A stretch of DNA of 64,000 nt. Source: Xestospongia bergquistia. Taxonomy: Eukaryota; Porifera; Demospongiae; Haplosclerida; Petrosiidae. A program made the translations under genes and the position numbers. Under the pieces are notes generated by a model. It worked only from the letters and a program-made list of their open reading frames with translations. It searched no databases and had not been told where the DNA came from. The number at the start of each line of letters is the position of its first letter. The first letter of the stretch is position 1. The DNA is taken from NCBI GenBank assembly GCA_963965975.1, contig OZ014412.1, forward strand, positions 13,592,849-13,656,848, written 5' to 3'. This document shows, one piece after another, positions 55,601 through 61,119 of the stretch.

Positions 55601-58600
55601 CAATTTGAAGTATGTGAAAGGTATGCCATAAGATATGTATGGATTTTTCTAGCTTGTTACTTTCTCGTAGCACTAGAGAGCAAAATTTCACCTGTGTTGA
55701 GTTAGCATGAATGTAGATTATTAATATCACTCCTCGCAATGTCAGTTATAGAGCCCAGGTTGTGTCTATCAACTCTCAAGTATGACGTTAAAAAATTATG
55801 AGGTGATTCACGTCTATCATTAAAAAGGGCTCCTTATTTGTAGTTTGTAAATTTGCAATGTTTGTTTCATTACAATTGTGGATTACTTAGGCGAACTGGT
55901 ACTATTGTATTGAATTCGAGTAGTCAAACCTGGCATAAATCATGTATGATTGTTCTATTTTTTTGATTTCGCGTGCTAGTAAAAGAAATCTTGGGTTATC
56001 TACATTTAAAAGTAGTAACATGTCTGCCAGATAGTTCACAACATCAACTGAGATAACCCATCTATCTTAGCTCACCACCCTTTCCTCCGGTAAAGAGACA
56101 TCCTTGAATCCTGGCATATCAACAACAAACATCCTTAACAGAGCATTTTATGTATTGATAGACTGATTTTGTAACCTTTTTGATTCTGAGTGTTAAATAA
56201 GAAATCCTCTCTAATCTATATTTAGAATGGACAACAGTTATCATTATTAGAAGTATAACTCTACTTTAAAAATGTTGGTATTATATTATTTAAAAACACT
56301 CTATGTGTCATTTTGTAGACACAAATGTTACATTTAATGATTTACAAATAAATACAAATACATATTGTAAACACTTGTTAACATCATCAGATTAAATGCT
56401 ACGACTGTATCCATGACAACATAATGTAATGTGTGTAGCAGTAATGGGGTAATGAATATGGTTGATTAAAAAGGAATGTTAGTATTTTGCTACTAGAACT
56501 AAAAGTAAATTTAGTACTTTATTTTATTTTATTTTTAATAACAATACAGGAAGTAATACTGTAATAAAACGATTTCAATTTAAGGTACTAGAACTAGTAA
56601 TGATCATCCGTTTATATTTCTGTGGTGTCTTATAGTAGGTTGTGGTTTGGGCATATAGTGATATAATTCTGTAACAAAGTGGTCCTGTAGCAATGTAGTA
56701 TAATTTTCCTGTACTGTTTTGTATTTGTGGAATCTACTTCATAGTCCAGTATACCGTATGGGTACAAATTTTCGAGGGTTTAAATTTTCGTGTTTTTTAA
56801 ATTTTGCTTTATTATTTAAATTTCGTGGGTATTAATTTTCGTGTTTAGTGGGTGTGAAGTATTAATTAATGGGTGTGGTGTCAGACACGTGTTGTGAACA
56901 CAAGCGTGATTTTACCGAAGTATGGCTACGTATTCCATTGAATCCATGGTGAGAGGGTACCATGTATACAAGAAAATCTGGGAGGCAGTTGACGGAGAAG
57001 TACTTCAGTGTAAAATAGAAAGAAGTAACCCTTTACAGTAGCCGTTATTTACACGCTTTATTGAGATCACGTGATTATGCGTGGGTGGAATAAAAGTTAA
57101 ATTTCGTGTTAAAACAACAACCCACGAATATAGCGAAATTAAATCCCCCACGAAAATTTATACCCTTACGGTATGAAGTGTTCTATACAGAAATTGAGAT
57201 AAAACCTATAGTTCAGTTGTCCTTTTAATTTTATATCCTCTACTTGAACTGTAGTGAAATTTTATTAATTTGGTCTGGATTGTTATACACACTAATTGCT
57301 GTTTATGTAACATAACATATTAATATAAAGTGATTGTGTAGTATATTACATTAGAATAATGTGATCTAAATGTAAGCTAAAAATGCTAACCGCTGGGCAC
57401 CACATACTACATAGATGAAGGATAGGTCTAATGCACTTACAAGACAGTATATGTACAGTATATACAAAGAGGTACAAGAACTCATATCAGGATTAGACAT
57501 AATGATATTTTAAATTTTCAGCAATGACTAACAAAAACTAAATTCGGTAATGAATCTTTTGATTGTATTGTCTGTCCAATTTATCTCAAATAATTATGTA
57601 ATGAATATGTTTACTCATAGCTTAAATATGCTTTGTGTTATTTTATCAAAGTAATATCTTATTTCCATAAGTCCAGTTTTCTATAAACTACTTAATAATA
57701 CAGCATTAATATGTGGTTCATTCATATACACTAGGATAAAGCCCCTTGATGTCATCAATGCTTAACATTAATTCATGTTGTCATTACCTCTGACAAGAAA
57801 TCATAAACTATTTAGAGTATTCACACCCATTTACAAGGTAAAATTATTTATAGTATACTTATATCACATGTATAAACATCAAATGTAAATTGATACAAAA
57901 AGCTCACTGAAAACAATGTCTAATATAACAACTACACGTGTAACTAAACTATATTGATTATGACATATTGAGAATGTAGAATATATAACGTAAGTATTGT
58001 ATTTCAATAAACATTCAAATGAACTATCTTAATTATATATATATTAATTCTTTTTAGCATTTCTATAATTTAAAACCTATATTATGTAACTAAACAAAAT
58101 TAATTACCATTATCTTACAATTTAGTGACACAGTATTCATATATAATAATTATGACATTAAAAAAATGATATTAACATCATATGGAAACCTCTGACACAC
58201 ATAGTAATATATAAATTTATTTACTGCTATAAAAGAGCATATTGATTATATGTGTGGCTTATTAAAGCTTTAATGTAACTAAAGGAATTGTCTATAATAT
58301 GTAGAACAATACTTTTCACCAAAATGTCTTGTAAATTCCTAAATGTTAGTACAATTGAAATAATATTAAGATAATTTATAATTAAATGATTTGTATAAAC
58401 CTAAACTTGAAATGACTGCTAGTTATTTAGTTCCACTAAACAATATATAATCAATTAATATCATATTAACATTCTCCATATATTACAGGTACTATATACA
58501 GTTAAGTCATATAAGACGTAACCAAAATTTAATAGACCAATCTTCCTATATTAATCAGTAATTCCTATATAATTGTTTGACCTTTCATTTCTATTAGTTT

Positions 58601-61119
58601 AACAGTGCCCATGTTATATATACTAACAGATCATGTACAAGAAGTAGAAAGACAGTCTAGTTCTTTCTAGTAATTTTAAGAAAATTACATAGTTTAGTGA
58701 CAAATATTACTGTATAGATATCATAACAAGCTTATAGTGTATGGAGAGATTCTATAGACATTTGTATTTTCATACATGTTTACATAAACAAATCCATATA
58801 TAAGGGAAACGTTTGTGACTTCCTTCATGCAGGCATGTTGTAATAAATAATATTCATAGTCATTTCAATTGATGAATTTAGTTTAGGAATATGACTTTCA
58901 TTTAATCTTAATATGAATTCCAACACATGTTAAAATGTGATACTTATGCTTTTAACTCAATAATAAGTCAGAATTTATTGACCCTGGACAAAGAGATATG
59001 AAGTTGCTACACTTCAGTATGCTGTTATAAAACAAGCAAACATTTTAGGGACCTACATTGCATGTGAATGATTTGGAGAAATGTTAAAGTCAGGATATTT
59101 CCTTGTTAGCTGTTAAGGCAATGTTGCTGTATATACAGGAACATTTTGAGAAGGAATAATTTTGCAAATTTTGCAAATGTAAAATGATTATTGTCAATTA
59201 CCAGTTAAATAAATATATAGCATGTGCATAGCAATTTATTCTGATGACTGAAATATGTGCTCCAGGACCCTCTTGCTAAATTTCATAGTAAATGACACTA
59301 TATTTTATTTTGTATCAAGGACTCTAAGCTGTGTCTACTGGTAAGATATCTCATTAGTAAATAAAAATATGCATGGTCAATTAGCAATCTAATAATAATC
59401 TGTTGCTTTGCTAATAGAGGAAGGATCCAAAGACTAGCACATACTGAACTGGTACAGCCTGTAAAAATGTTGCAGACCACAGAAGTCTCATCTATGCTTT
59501 TATTTGAAAGATCATTACCACAATCAGTGCATATCACAACAGATATTTTGTGTTTTTAACTTAATTAACAGATCTTTAGTTCTAAGCATGTTCTACTTAT
59601 AACCACATTCCTGTTATTCAATCCTATATGTCCTTATCTCCAGATTCATCCACTCTAAGCAAAAGGACAGGAACACCAGATTAGTCTAATACTTATGAAA
59701 ATTTTGCTGTTGCCAATTTCTTACTATTACTTGTCCAGACAATATAAAATCCACTATGACCTTTATTAACTTATACCTCTCTAGGTAATTATAACAGACT
59801 TCTAATATTATTTACTGTACCGATATATAGCTATTCTGTGAATATATTAGCATTATATGTTTTGATAGTTATCATAAAATATACAATACACTGGTTTAAC
59901 CTCTGAATATAAAAAGGTCACTCTTCAAATTACAACTTAATTTTATTCATTGTCATTATTTATCTTATTCGAATAATTAGAAGGTTATGAATATTGTTAT
60001 AATGGAACAATTCACAAGCAACTCATGTAGCAAGTAATTTTGGAAAAAGATCATAACTTTAAAATAAACTTTGGCAAAGTTAAATTTGTCAGATTGCTTT
60101 TTCTGCCTATTACTATCCCCTCAATCATAACATTGGAGGAAAACACTTTGGTAAATAAGGAACATTTTACCCAAGTCAACATTTCCTATGTGTTGCCACA
60201 ATCCCTTACAATTAACTGTGAATACTAGTTTTAGTGACCACTGTAATAATATGTGAATGTTTAAAATTGTAGTATAATACATTTACTACATTGAAATATG
60301 GATGCCTAGAAATATATCATGATAATATGATACAATGTTGTGATAAATATCTGATGGATATAATTTTACCTTTATTTTTGTTGAATTAAATTCAACTGAT
60401 AAATTAATAAAACTTTTTTACACAAGTCTATTATACTAGTGACTTTGTTGACTGTACTATTTATAAGTGTTTAAACATAAAAAATATAATGTTGTTTCTC
60501 AAATATAGATTTTGGAATACAACAGACATATGGGCACTCTATAAAAATAATTTTGTTATAGTTAGCTATACAAATTGTTGATGTAATCATAATCAACGCT
60601 TCTGATTAATACTTTAACAATCTATGAGAGCTTTATAAACATTCTTATATATTGTAAATTTATGAGGATAGTGAGTGAATGAATGTGAGTGTGATATAAA
60701 ATCTTGCAATGAATTTAGAAAATATGTTTAACAAATGCCAAATTAAATGTATATTCATAACAAATTTGTCCTTCAGATTTTGTTTTATATGATATATAGG
60801 TAATTAAGTAGTGAGAATAGTAACTTACCCAGTTTGGATGATGATAGTTTACATCAGCACCTTGATTAATAGCAGATTTAACTTGTTCTTTGTTTCCGTT
60901 CAAAGCTGCCGTGTACAGTTCTTCAGTCTATAATAAATACAGATATGTATCATGTATTATTATGTAATGAGCATACAGATCAGTCATAACTAAAAGACCA
61001 TCTTTTATAAAGATACAATAACACTAATATGTTAATTTAGTTAGTATCACAGTGATATATATAGGGATAATGACATAATAATAGAAACATTATAAACTTA
61101 CTAATTCTTTCTGAGACAT
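7365..61119 (-). CDS. ANK-ROC-COR-Death-SH3-Death ROCO-family protein, whole spliced gene span
   Basis: About 1,290 residues are predicted from 16 exons, listed separately below. Domain order: N-cap ankyrin, seven full ankyrin repeats, a partial cap, ROC GTPase (P-loop GPPCVGKTS near residue 320, G3 DSGGQ near 508, G4-like GTYYDK near 597), COR, Death, SH3-like, Death. Ankyrin-ROC-COR-Death resembles DAPK-type and invertebrate ROCO proteins, which are cytoplasmic GTP-regulated signalling scaffolds; there is no kinase domain here. No signal peptide or membrane segment is visible. Seen directly: splice sites and reading phases agree across exons 1-11 and 12-14. Unresolved: a 1-nt frame conflict at the start of exon 12, and the donor of the SH3 exon. 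Function in sensing or cell death is inferred from the domains. Confidence is high for the gene, moderate for every exon being used in one transcript. Confidence 0.82.
7890..8269 (-). CDS. Exon 15: SH3-like domain (3' border uncertain)
   Basis: Acceptor TTGATTTTTTAG opens at 8269 in phase 1. After a Ser-rich linker comes AEVMFSYAAEQDDEVPIKKG followed by NIIDIIAKKQ, AWGCMMLY and GTKGFSCSY. This matches the SH3 order ALYDY - E.DELSF.KGD - W - G..FP.NY; SH3 domains bind proline-rich peptides. The WW pair is AW, and the FP.NYV end is degenerate (FSCSYHQ). The frame stays open to a stop at 7890-7892, about 45 residues past the domain. No consensus phase-1 donor joining exon 16 is visible, so either the gene has an alternative end here or a weak donor is used. 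The SH3 core (about 8090-8205) is the supported part. Confidence 0.6.
8457..8702 (-). CDS. Exon 14: first Death domain
   Basis: A 246-bp exon, acceptor TTTTTATAG, donor GTATTG, phase 1/1. It encodes HLYAVLQAVDNIPDWYTLGI, then LGFQESTLKRIKED, RRKMITKWLSNG and TKEALIKAIRDM. Spaced Trp-Leu-Gly, Leu-..-Ile and Met-Ile-..-Trp-Leu are the core of the Death fold, a six-helix protein-interaction module. Typical DAPK and ROCO proteins also carry Death after COR. Confidence 0.85.
8748..8807 (-). CDS. Exon 13: linker between COR and Death domain
   Basis: This 60-bp exon has acceptor TTTGTGTAG and donor GTATGT, phase 1 in and out, and encodes about 20 residues around DCIPLPATVPLSTNIPDGPL. There is no recognisable domain: a proline-rich linker. 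Its phases match exons 12 and 14 exactly, the main reason to accept it. Reading through from exon 12 is possible but would ignore a perfect GTAAGT donor. Confidence 0.7.
8862..9317 (-). CDS. Exon 12: C-terminal part of COR, with a 1-nt frame conflict
   Basis: Acceptor TTATTTAG and donor GTAAGT bound 456 bp. The open frame contains VVVGLVSRKEKPQFYINR, DLFGSVLLVDRFYWIEVYY and HPVLISHEDDPPSIRC, continuing COR after the VVPQ of exon 11. The first two bases do not fit: exon 11 ends in phase 0, but the open frame here needs one more base. One extra T in the TTT run (plus-strand 9309-9311) would give a G-V-F-S-C-C start, as expected of COR domains. Either this is a sequencing/assembly slip, or the allele is broken here. 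It ends in phase 1. Confidence 0.8.
9408..11152 (-). CDS. Exon 11: ROC GTPase and most of the COR domain
   Basis: This 1,745-bp exon stays open throughout from acceptor AATGTAG to donor CAG|GTATGA. GPPCVGKTS is the P-loop, DSGGQPQF the G3 switch, and MIIGTYYDK the G4-like motif, together a Ras-of-complex GTPase. A long Asp/Glu/Ser/Thr-rich insertion of about 175 residues separates P-loop and G3, where a compact small GTPase has roughly 40-50. COR follows: IPVRYYMFEMRLKE, then YLHSMVLFLFFP and NPQYLLDMLSAL. ROC binds and hydrolyses GTP and COR mediates dimerisation in studied ROCO proteins. The exon must begin before the leucine/arginine-rich stretch near 11126, because the frame joins exon 10. 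Confidence 0.93.
11386..11449 (-). CDS. Exon 10: partial C-capping ankyrin repeat
   Basis: A 64-bp exon with acceptor GTCACAG and donor GTATGT. It encodes NGKTALDLARDSEVLRVLTD plus one more codon and one base. KTALDLA...EVLRVL is the typical shortened last ankyrin repeat before a ROC domain. It ends in phase 1, and the spare base plus AA from exon 11 makes lysine, so the frame continues. The intron to exon 11 is only 233 bp. Confidence 0.85.
12200..12460. repeat. Dispersed repeat shared with 55440-55690
   Basis: The stretch from CTTAAATCGCAAAAGACAAT through the TCCTCGAAGGTGTGCAATTT block to TACTTTCTCGTAG closely matches 55440-55690. At 55 kb it follows a Tc1-like transposase fragment, so it is probably the 3' part of that element. 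A weaker copy of its beginning is at 11880-12050. The paralogous intron near 17460-17600 lacks it, marking it as an insertion. Confidence 0.65.
15200..15560 (-). pseudogene. LINE 5' ORF fragment with PHD-like zinc finger (oldest copy)
   Basis: The minus strand reads CSCNICSRLVKNNHHSIWCD then CLICTHATCAIVSNS, a degenerate Cys-X2-Cys...His-X2-Cys PHD-type finger. It matches the less decayed copies at 25.9, 30.6 and 37.4 kb. PHD fingers of this type open the ORF2 of some CR1/L2-like non-LTR retrotransposons. Stops interrupt it. Confidence 0.5.
18436..18666 (-). pseudogene. LINE 5' ORF fragment (NHGP part only)
   Basis: LLIFAIDIAVNHGPCVGN corresponds to the LLL..GDI..NPGP peptide that precedes the PHD finger in CR1/L2-like elements, and aligns with the start of the fragments at 30926 and 37749. 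The zinc finger itself is not preserved here. Confidence 0.5.
18873..18971 (-). CDS. Exon 9: ankyrin repeat of the amplified family
   Basis: A 99-bp phase 0/0 exon, acceptor TATCTTTTAG, donor GTTAGT. It encodes NKRTPLHNAASNRSTEVAAL then LINSGANLDAIDK. The intron upstream and downstream matches, in diverged form, the flanks of exons 5 and 6 (for example 18780-18870 against 31400-31487, and 19020-19150 against 32390-32500). Confidence 0.85.
18972..21437 (-). other. Intron between exons 8 and 9
   Basis: 19020-19680 is a diverged copy of the flank found at 32390-32760 in the 6.8-kb unit. 20340-20650 is repeated at 22990-23297. 20650-20960 is present in inverted orientation relative to its paralogues. 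No exon was found. Confidence 0.6.
20650..20960 (-). repeat. 311-bp segment inverted relative to its paralogue at 23298-23614
   Basis: Flanks match on both sides: ...TTACAATAAACAT on the left and ATTAAGACCAGTGTTGTACTG on the right occur in the same orientation at 23.3 and 23.8 kb, but the segment between reads as the reverse complement. A third relative at about 13075-13340 has the 23.3-kb orientation, so this copy is the inverted one. Confidence 0.8.
21438..21536 (-). CDS. Exon 8: ankyrin repeat of the amplified family
   Basis: A 99-bp phase 0/0 exon, acceptor ATGTTTTAG, donor GTTAGT. It encodes GKRTPLHYAASNGWNDVTAL then WINSGANLDPVDE. It shares KRTPLH, INSGANLD and the splice flanks with exon 9. 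The second helix has lost the usual EVA-LL pattern (DVTALW), so this copy is drifting. Confidence 0.84.
21537..22199 (-). other. Intron between exons 7 and 8
   Basis: A short 663-bp intron with GTTAGT donor and TTTTAG acceptor. AT-rich, without repeat modules or coding signal. Confidence 0.6.
22200..22298 (-). CDS. Exon 7: divergent ankyrin repeat
   Basis: A 99-bp phase 0/0 exon with acceptor TTTGTCCAG and donor GTTAGT. It encodes DGNTPLMLACLRGHQSVAMI then LLEKGDNIQLHNK. TPLMLACLRGH and LLEKGDN fit the ankyrin consensus well, but the sequence differs from the KRTPLH family of exons 5, 6, 8 and 9. It sits only 663 bp from exon 8 and looks like an original, unamplified repeat. Confidence 0.85.
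23298..23614 (+). repeat. Non-inverted paralogue of the 20650-20960 segment
   Basis: It begins ACAAAACATGAACTAGG and ends GCTGCTTTGGAT. It is the reverse complement of 20650-20960 at high identity and collinear with 13075-13340. Confidence 0.8.
24096..24644. mobile_element. Fold-back MITE-like element
   Basis: Ends AGACCTACTCGCAAGCGAAA and its near reverse complement finishing GAGTAGGTCT form terminal inverted repeats. A second inverted pair lies inside: GTTGGTATGCAAT with AGTGTGAAATATGAA on the left, and its complement near 24535-24590. The paralogous intron at 29338-29365 lacks it and gives the empty site (CACATAGACATAAACATAG). It may extend to about 24663. There is no transposase, so it is non-autonomous; the superfamily is not assigned. 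Confidence 0.75.
25796..26086 (-). pseudogene. LINE PHD-finger fragment cut at the tandem junction
   Basis: The minus strand reads PCCICSGPNKCSHHDIWYD, then ISWNNAICAVMSNSDY: the Cys-X2-Cys and Cys-containing end of a PHD-type finger. It aligns with 30542-30830, then homology stops at 26086/26087 where tandem unit 1 begins. Confidence 0.6.
30542..30926 (-). pseudogene. LINE 5' ORF fragment with PHD-like finger, unit 1
   Basis: FALDITGNPGLVLAVRHLKA corresponds to the GDI..NPGP peptide. It is followed in another frame by RSCSICSRPVKCSHRDIWYD and SWNHATCAVMSNSDY, a PHD-type finger with several Cys/His positions kept. The order NPGP peptide then PHD is that of CR1/L2-like LINE ORF2 N-termini. 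Frames are broken and no reverse transcriptase follows. Confidence 0.6.
31488..31586 (-). CDS. Exon 6: ankyrin repeat, copy from tandem unit 1
   Basis: A 99-bp phase 0/0 exon, acceptor ATCTTTTAG, donor GTTAGT, identical to exon 5. It shows TPLHDAA, TEVATLL and GANLDSVDE. Flanking intron modules continue identically for several kilobases on both sides, so the exon moved as part of a large segment rather than by retroposition. Confidence 0.83.
31587..38310 (-). other. Intron between exons 5 and 6
   Basis: It is made of the end of unit 1 and most of unit 2 and spans the unit junction at 32916. No other exon was found; identical short open frames in both units lack domain patterns. Confidence 0.65.
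37365..37749 (-). pseudogene. LINE 5' ORF fragment with PHD-like finger, unit 2
   Basis: Identical to 30542-30926 at +6,823 bp. It was copied with the tandem segment and is not a new insertion. Confidence 0.6.
38311..38409 (-). CDS. Exon 5: ankyrin repeat, copy from tandem unit 2
   Basis: A 99-bp phase 0/0 exon, acceptor ATCTTTTAG, donor GTTAGT. It encodes NKRTPLHDAARKGKTEVATL then LVNNGANLDSVDE. It is identical in sequence to exon 6 and lies exactly 6,823 bp away, inside the second copy of the tandem segmental duplication. If both are spliced in, the protein contains two identical neighbouring repeats. An assembly that duplicated one allele would give the same picture. Confidence 0.8.
39739..40925. 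repeat. Internally deleted third unit
   Basis: 39739 to about 40822 copies the first ~1.08 kb of the unit with few differences. A 20-bp fold-back follows, and 40850-40920 then resumes with sequence matching the distal part of the unit (39590-39670). About 5.6 kb, including the ankyrin exon, is missing between. Confidence 0.85.
40806..40849. repeat. 20-bp perfect inverted repeat at the deletion junction of unit 3
   Basis: Arms 40806-40825 and 40830-40849 around TAGG. The left arm is the normal unit sequence (TATGTCACCTTAAATGAAAA) and the right arm its reverse complement, after which distal unit sequence resumes. A templated snap-back during repair would explain it. Confidence 0.85.
44151..44194. 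repeat. Short inverted repeat in a TAGGATAAA-rich cluster
   Basis: TATCTTAGGATA (44151-44162) pairs with TATCCTAAGATA (44183-44194). Related TAGGATAAA and ATTGCA motifs recur to 44340. Possibly a degraded MITE; no borders were found. Confidence 0.45.
44587..44685 (-). CDS. Exon 4: ankyrin repeat
   Basis: A 99-bp phase 0/0 exon with acceptor TATGTAG and donor GTAAGT. It encodes NNTTPLHYAAMFGYSEIAYT followed by LIKAAASLDAINT. TPLHYAA and the helix pair are canonical, while the usual GAD/GAN turn is changed to AAAS. Codon content and splice donor set it apart from the recently amplified exons, so it is an older member. Confidence 0.85.
46129..46182 (+). pseudogene. Possible gypsy Gag start, 17 codons
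   Basis: ATGGCGGCT opens MAAEAAAVTFRVPQTFI before TGA. The VTFRVPQ.F pattern resembles the first residues of some Ty3/gypsy Gag proteins. It is too short for certainty; it is supported only by the gypsy protease fragment 600 bp downstream on the same strand. Confidence 0.25.
46183..46720 (+). pseudogene. ZSWIM/FAR1-like DNA-binding domain fragment
   Basis: The plus strand reads DLVCFTVGERFSSYHHLKEK...SKTLQAASKI, then after a 1-nt shift CVFGGKKYQDKRKGKRPNQ, then MECNAMIKLSL, HLVVTDDNENHTHDVSK and YDHLPAG. This matches the FAR1-type domain of ZSWIM proteins and MULE-related transposons: a basic GGKKY.. block, C..(M)IKL, HLVV...NHNH and YDHLP. Stops and shifts show decay. A source in a MULE-type transposon is likely, since a MULE transposase remnant lies at 49.9-50.7 kb on the other strand. 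Confidence 0.55.
46760..46970 (+). pseudogene. Ty3/gypsy-type retropepsin fragment
   Basis: The frame gives NNVYDLYAVKG, then PIALTVHVNMVVLPLELDTG followed by ASLSLISEDTY. LDTGAS is the catalytic aspartate loop of retroviral-type aspartic proteases, and the context fits a gypsy Gag-Pol junction. The fragment is isolated, with no reverse transcriptase directly after it. Confidence 0.65.
46970..47290 (+). pseudogene. Tc1-like transposase N-terminal fragment (copy 1)
   Basis: MPTGKRLRSQTKEVVVNVYD followed by YFDE is the helix-turn-helix start of a Tc1/mariner-like (DDE_3) transposase. The preceding ~170 bp (from AGTTGAGAAGAGCTCTTCATT) also match 55040-55200, so this is a copy of one element. 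It breaks off near 47240. Confidence 0.5.
47390..48260 (+). pseudogene. Non-LTR retrotransposon reverse transcriptase, C-terminal part
   Basis: SSVPQVLILSIFLFIIYIND is the SGVPQGS..GP.LF..YIND block. YADE stands where the catalytic YADD is expected. KTKYMIITCK, FKYLGVIITSNLSWSSHI and FTLYCSLIIPYLTYHSSFCD follow in the order of CR1/L2/Jockey-type LINEs, across at least two frame changes. The catalytic Asp-to-Glu change and the breaks make it inactive. The N-terminus and endonuclease are missing. Confidence 0.8.
48780..49250 (+). pseudogene. Ty3/gypsy RNase H fragment (copy 1)
   Basis: Tracts read YGIGGVV, SEKPIAYSSRTLTKAGIDYS and EIEKEALSIIVWY, the RNase H region that follows gypsy reverse transcriptase, then a degraded DHKPL-like tract. 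It is the same region and family as 51730-52030. Several stops and shifts. Confidence 0.75.
49930..50700 (-). pseudogene. MULE-type transposase fragment
   Basis: The minus strand gives LEMIKQLHLQQTVHTFFPNK, ATYNKLFHIILEKAP and PETMVADFEVAIRQVI, the MULE domain around its second catalytic aspartate (TDFE.A). In shifted frames downstream come NSRHW, then RRRTTDKQSFEG and LQGVVRKSHPNIFECVEVFQ, matching the LPRTNN.VEGWH and HPN.. region. Multiple frame breaks. Confidence 0.7.
50948..52030 (+). pseudogene. Ty3/gypsy reverse transcriptase-RNase H remnant (copy 2)
   Basis: LYLKENHKPKFVDLSLYPIF starts the RT region (Lys-Pro-Lys-Phe then Pro), with ICRLLSSGI next. After shifts come YQQLLLDEH, a GL..Y.RLPFG-like stretch, DIILEGV and KSKCKFFFERLKYLLGHVID-like tracts, then the RNase H start around 51890-51960. 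The order fits gypsy Pol, and the body is riddled with stops. Neither LTR nor integrase was recognised. Confidence 0.75.
52760..53070. repeat. Exon-flank module next to exon 3, duplicated at 56150-56460
   Basis: From GATAGACTGAT through ATCCATGACAACAT to GTAGCA this stretch matches 56150-56460 at moderate identity. It lies directly downstream of ankyrin exon 3 in transcript sense. Confidence 0.7.
53293..53388 (-). CDS. Exon 3: ankyrin repeat, one codon short
   Basis: Acceptor TATCTTTTAG and donor GTTAGT bracket 32 codons starting LLTPLHVAAMHGKTEVATFL and ending GANPNAIDE. The exon belongs to the same family as exons 5, 6, 8 and 9 (same splice flanks, TEVA and GAN motifs) but is 96 bp: LL replaces the three residues NKR before TPLH. 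An in-frame 3-bp loss keeps phase 0/0. Its downstream intronic flank (52760-53070) is duplicated at 56150-56460, where the exon is absent. Confidence 0.85.
55035..55690 (+). pseudogene. Tc1-like transposase N-terminal fragment (copy 2) with 3' repeat
   Basis: ATG near 55211 starts MPKRKRLRSLTKEVVASVYY. LIVDDFDLEAIRQKIYYLYQ follows, the linker after the helix-turn-helix in Tc1/mariner-like DDE_3 transposases. The frame then shifts and stops near 55407. Sequence to 55690 is shared with 12200-12460. The catalytic DDE region is absent, so this is a truncated or non-autonomous derivative. Confidence 0.55.
56150..56460. repeat. Exon-flank module without its ankyrin exon
   Basis: Paralogue of 52760-53070. 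After 56460 the sequence continues with a GTATTTTGCTACTAGAACTAAAAGTAAATTTAGTAC-like stretch that matches about 53590-53625. The region holding exon 3 and its immediate flanks (53070-53590) is absent, indicating exon loss from a duplicated unit. Confidence 0.65.
56752..57174. mobile_element. MITE with 29-bp terminal inverted repeats
   Basis: The left end TACCGTATGGGTACAAATTT and the right end, reverse complement of TACCGTAAGGGTATAAATTT, match with few differences and continue into TTCG.GGG. TA lies at both borders, as expected for Tc1/mariner-type insertion. The interior repeats AATTTTCGTG. It is about 423 bp with no coding capacity. Confidence 0.8.
60829..60927 (-). CDS. Exon 2: N-capping ankyrin repeat
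   Basis: This 99-bp, phase 0/0 exon has acceptor TTATAG and donor GTAAGT. Its 33 residues begin TEELYTAALNGNKEQVKSAI and end GADVNYHHPNW, the usual pattern of a first ankyrin repeat: no TPLH at the front, a helix pair, then GADVN. The last residues lead into the TPLH of exon 3. It is not closely related to the repeated exon family further along. Confidence 0.85.
60928..61101 (-). other. Intron between exons 1 and 2
   Basis: A 174-bp intron from GTAAGT (61101) to TTATAG (60928), the shortest in the ankyrin half of the gene and free of repeats. Confidence 0.6.
61102..61119 (-). CDS. Exon 1: start codon and six residues (MSQKEL)
   Basis: ATG on the minus strand at 61119-61117 has adenine at -3 and opens MSQKEL. 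It is followed at once by a strong donor, GTAAGT, at 61101-61096. Phase 0 joins exactly to exon 2 to give MSQKEL-TEELYTAALNGN, a natural start for an ankyrin protein just before its N-capping repeat. The 5' UTR probably continues to higher coordinates. The exon is very short, so it rests on the donor, the frame and the join rather than on any homology. Confidence 0.6.

Larger units (their letters stand above)
53389..60828 (-). other. Intron between exons 2 and 3
   Basis: It contains the Tc1-like fragment at 55.0-55.7 kb, the exon-less module at 56.15 kb and the MITE at 56.75 kb. 53600-55000 and 57180-60828 are AT-rich without a coding signal that I trust. Confidence 0.6.

Noticed and set aside
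59298..59537. Minus-strand frame starting MICTDCGNDLS
   Set aside because: The CTDCGN start suggests a zinc ribbon, but the rest has no pattern and no splice context.
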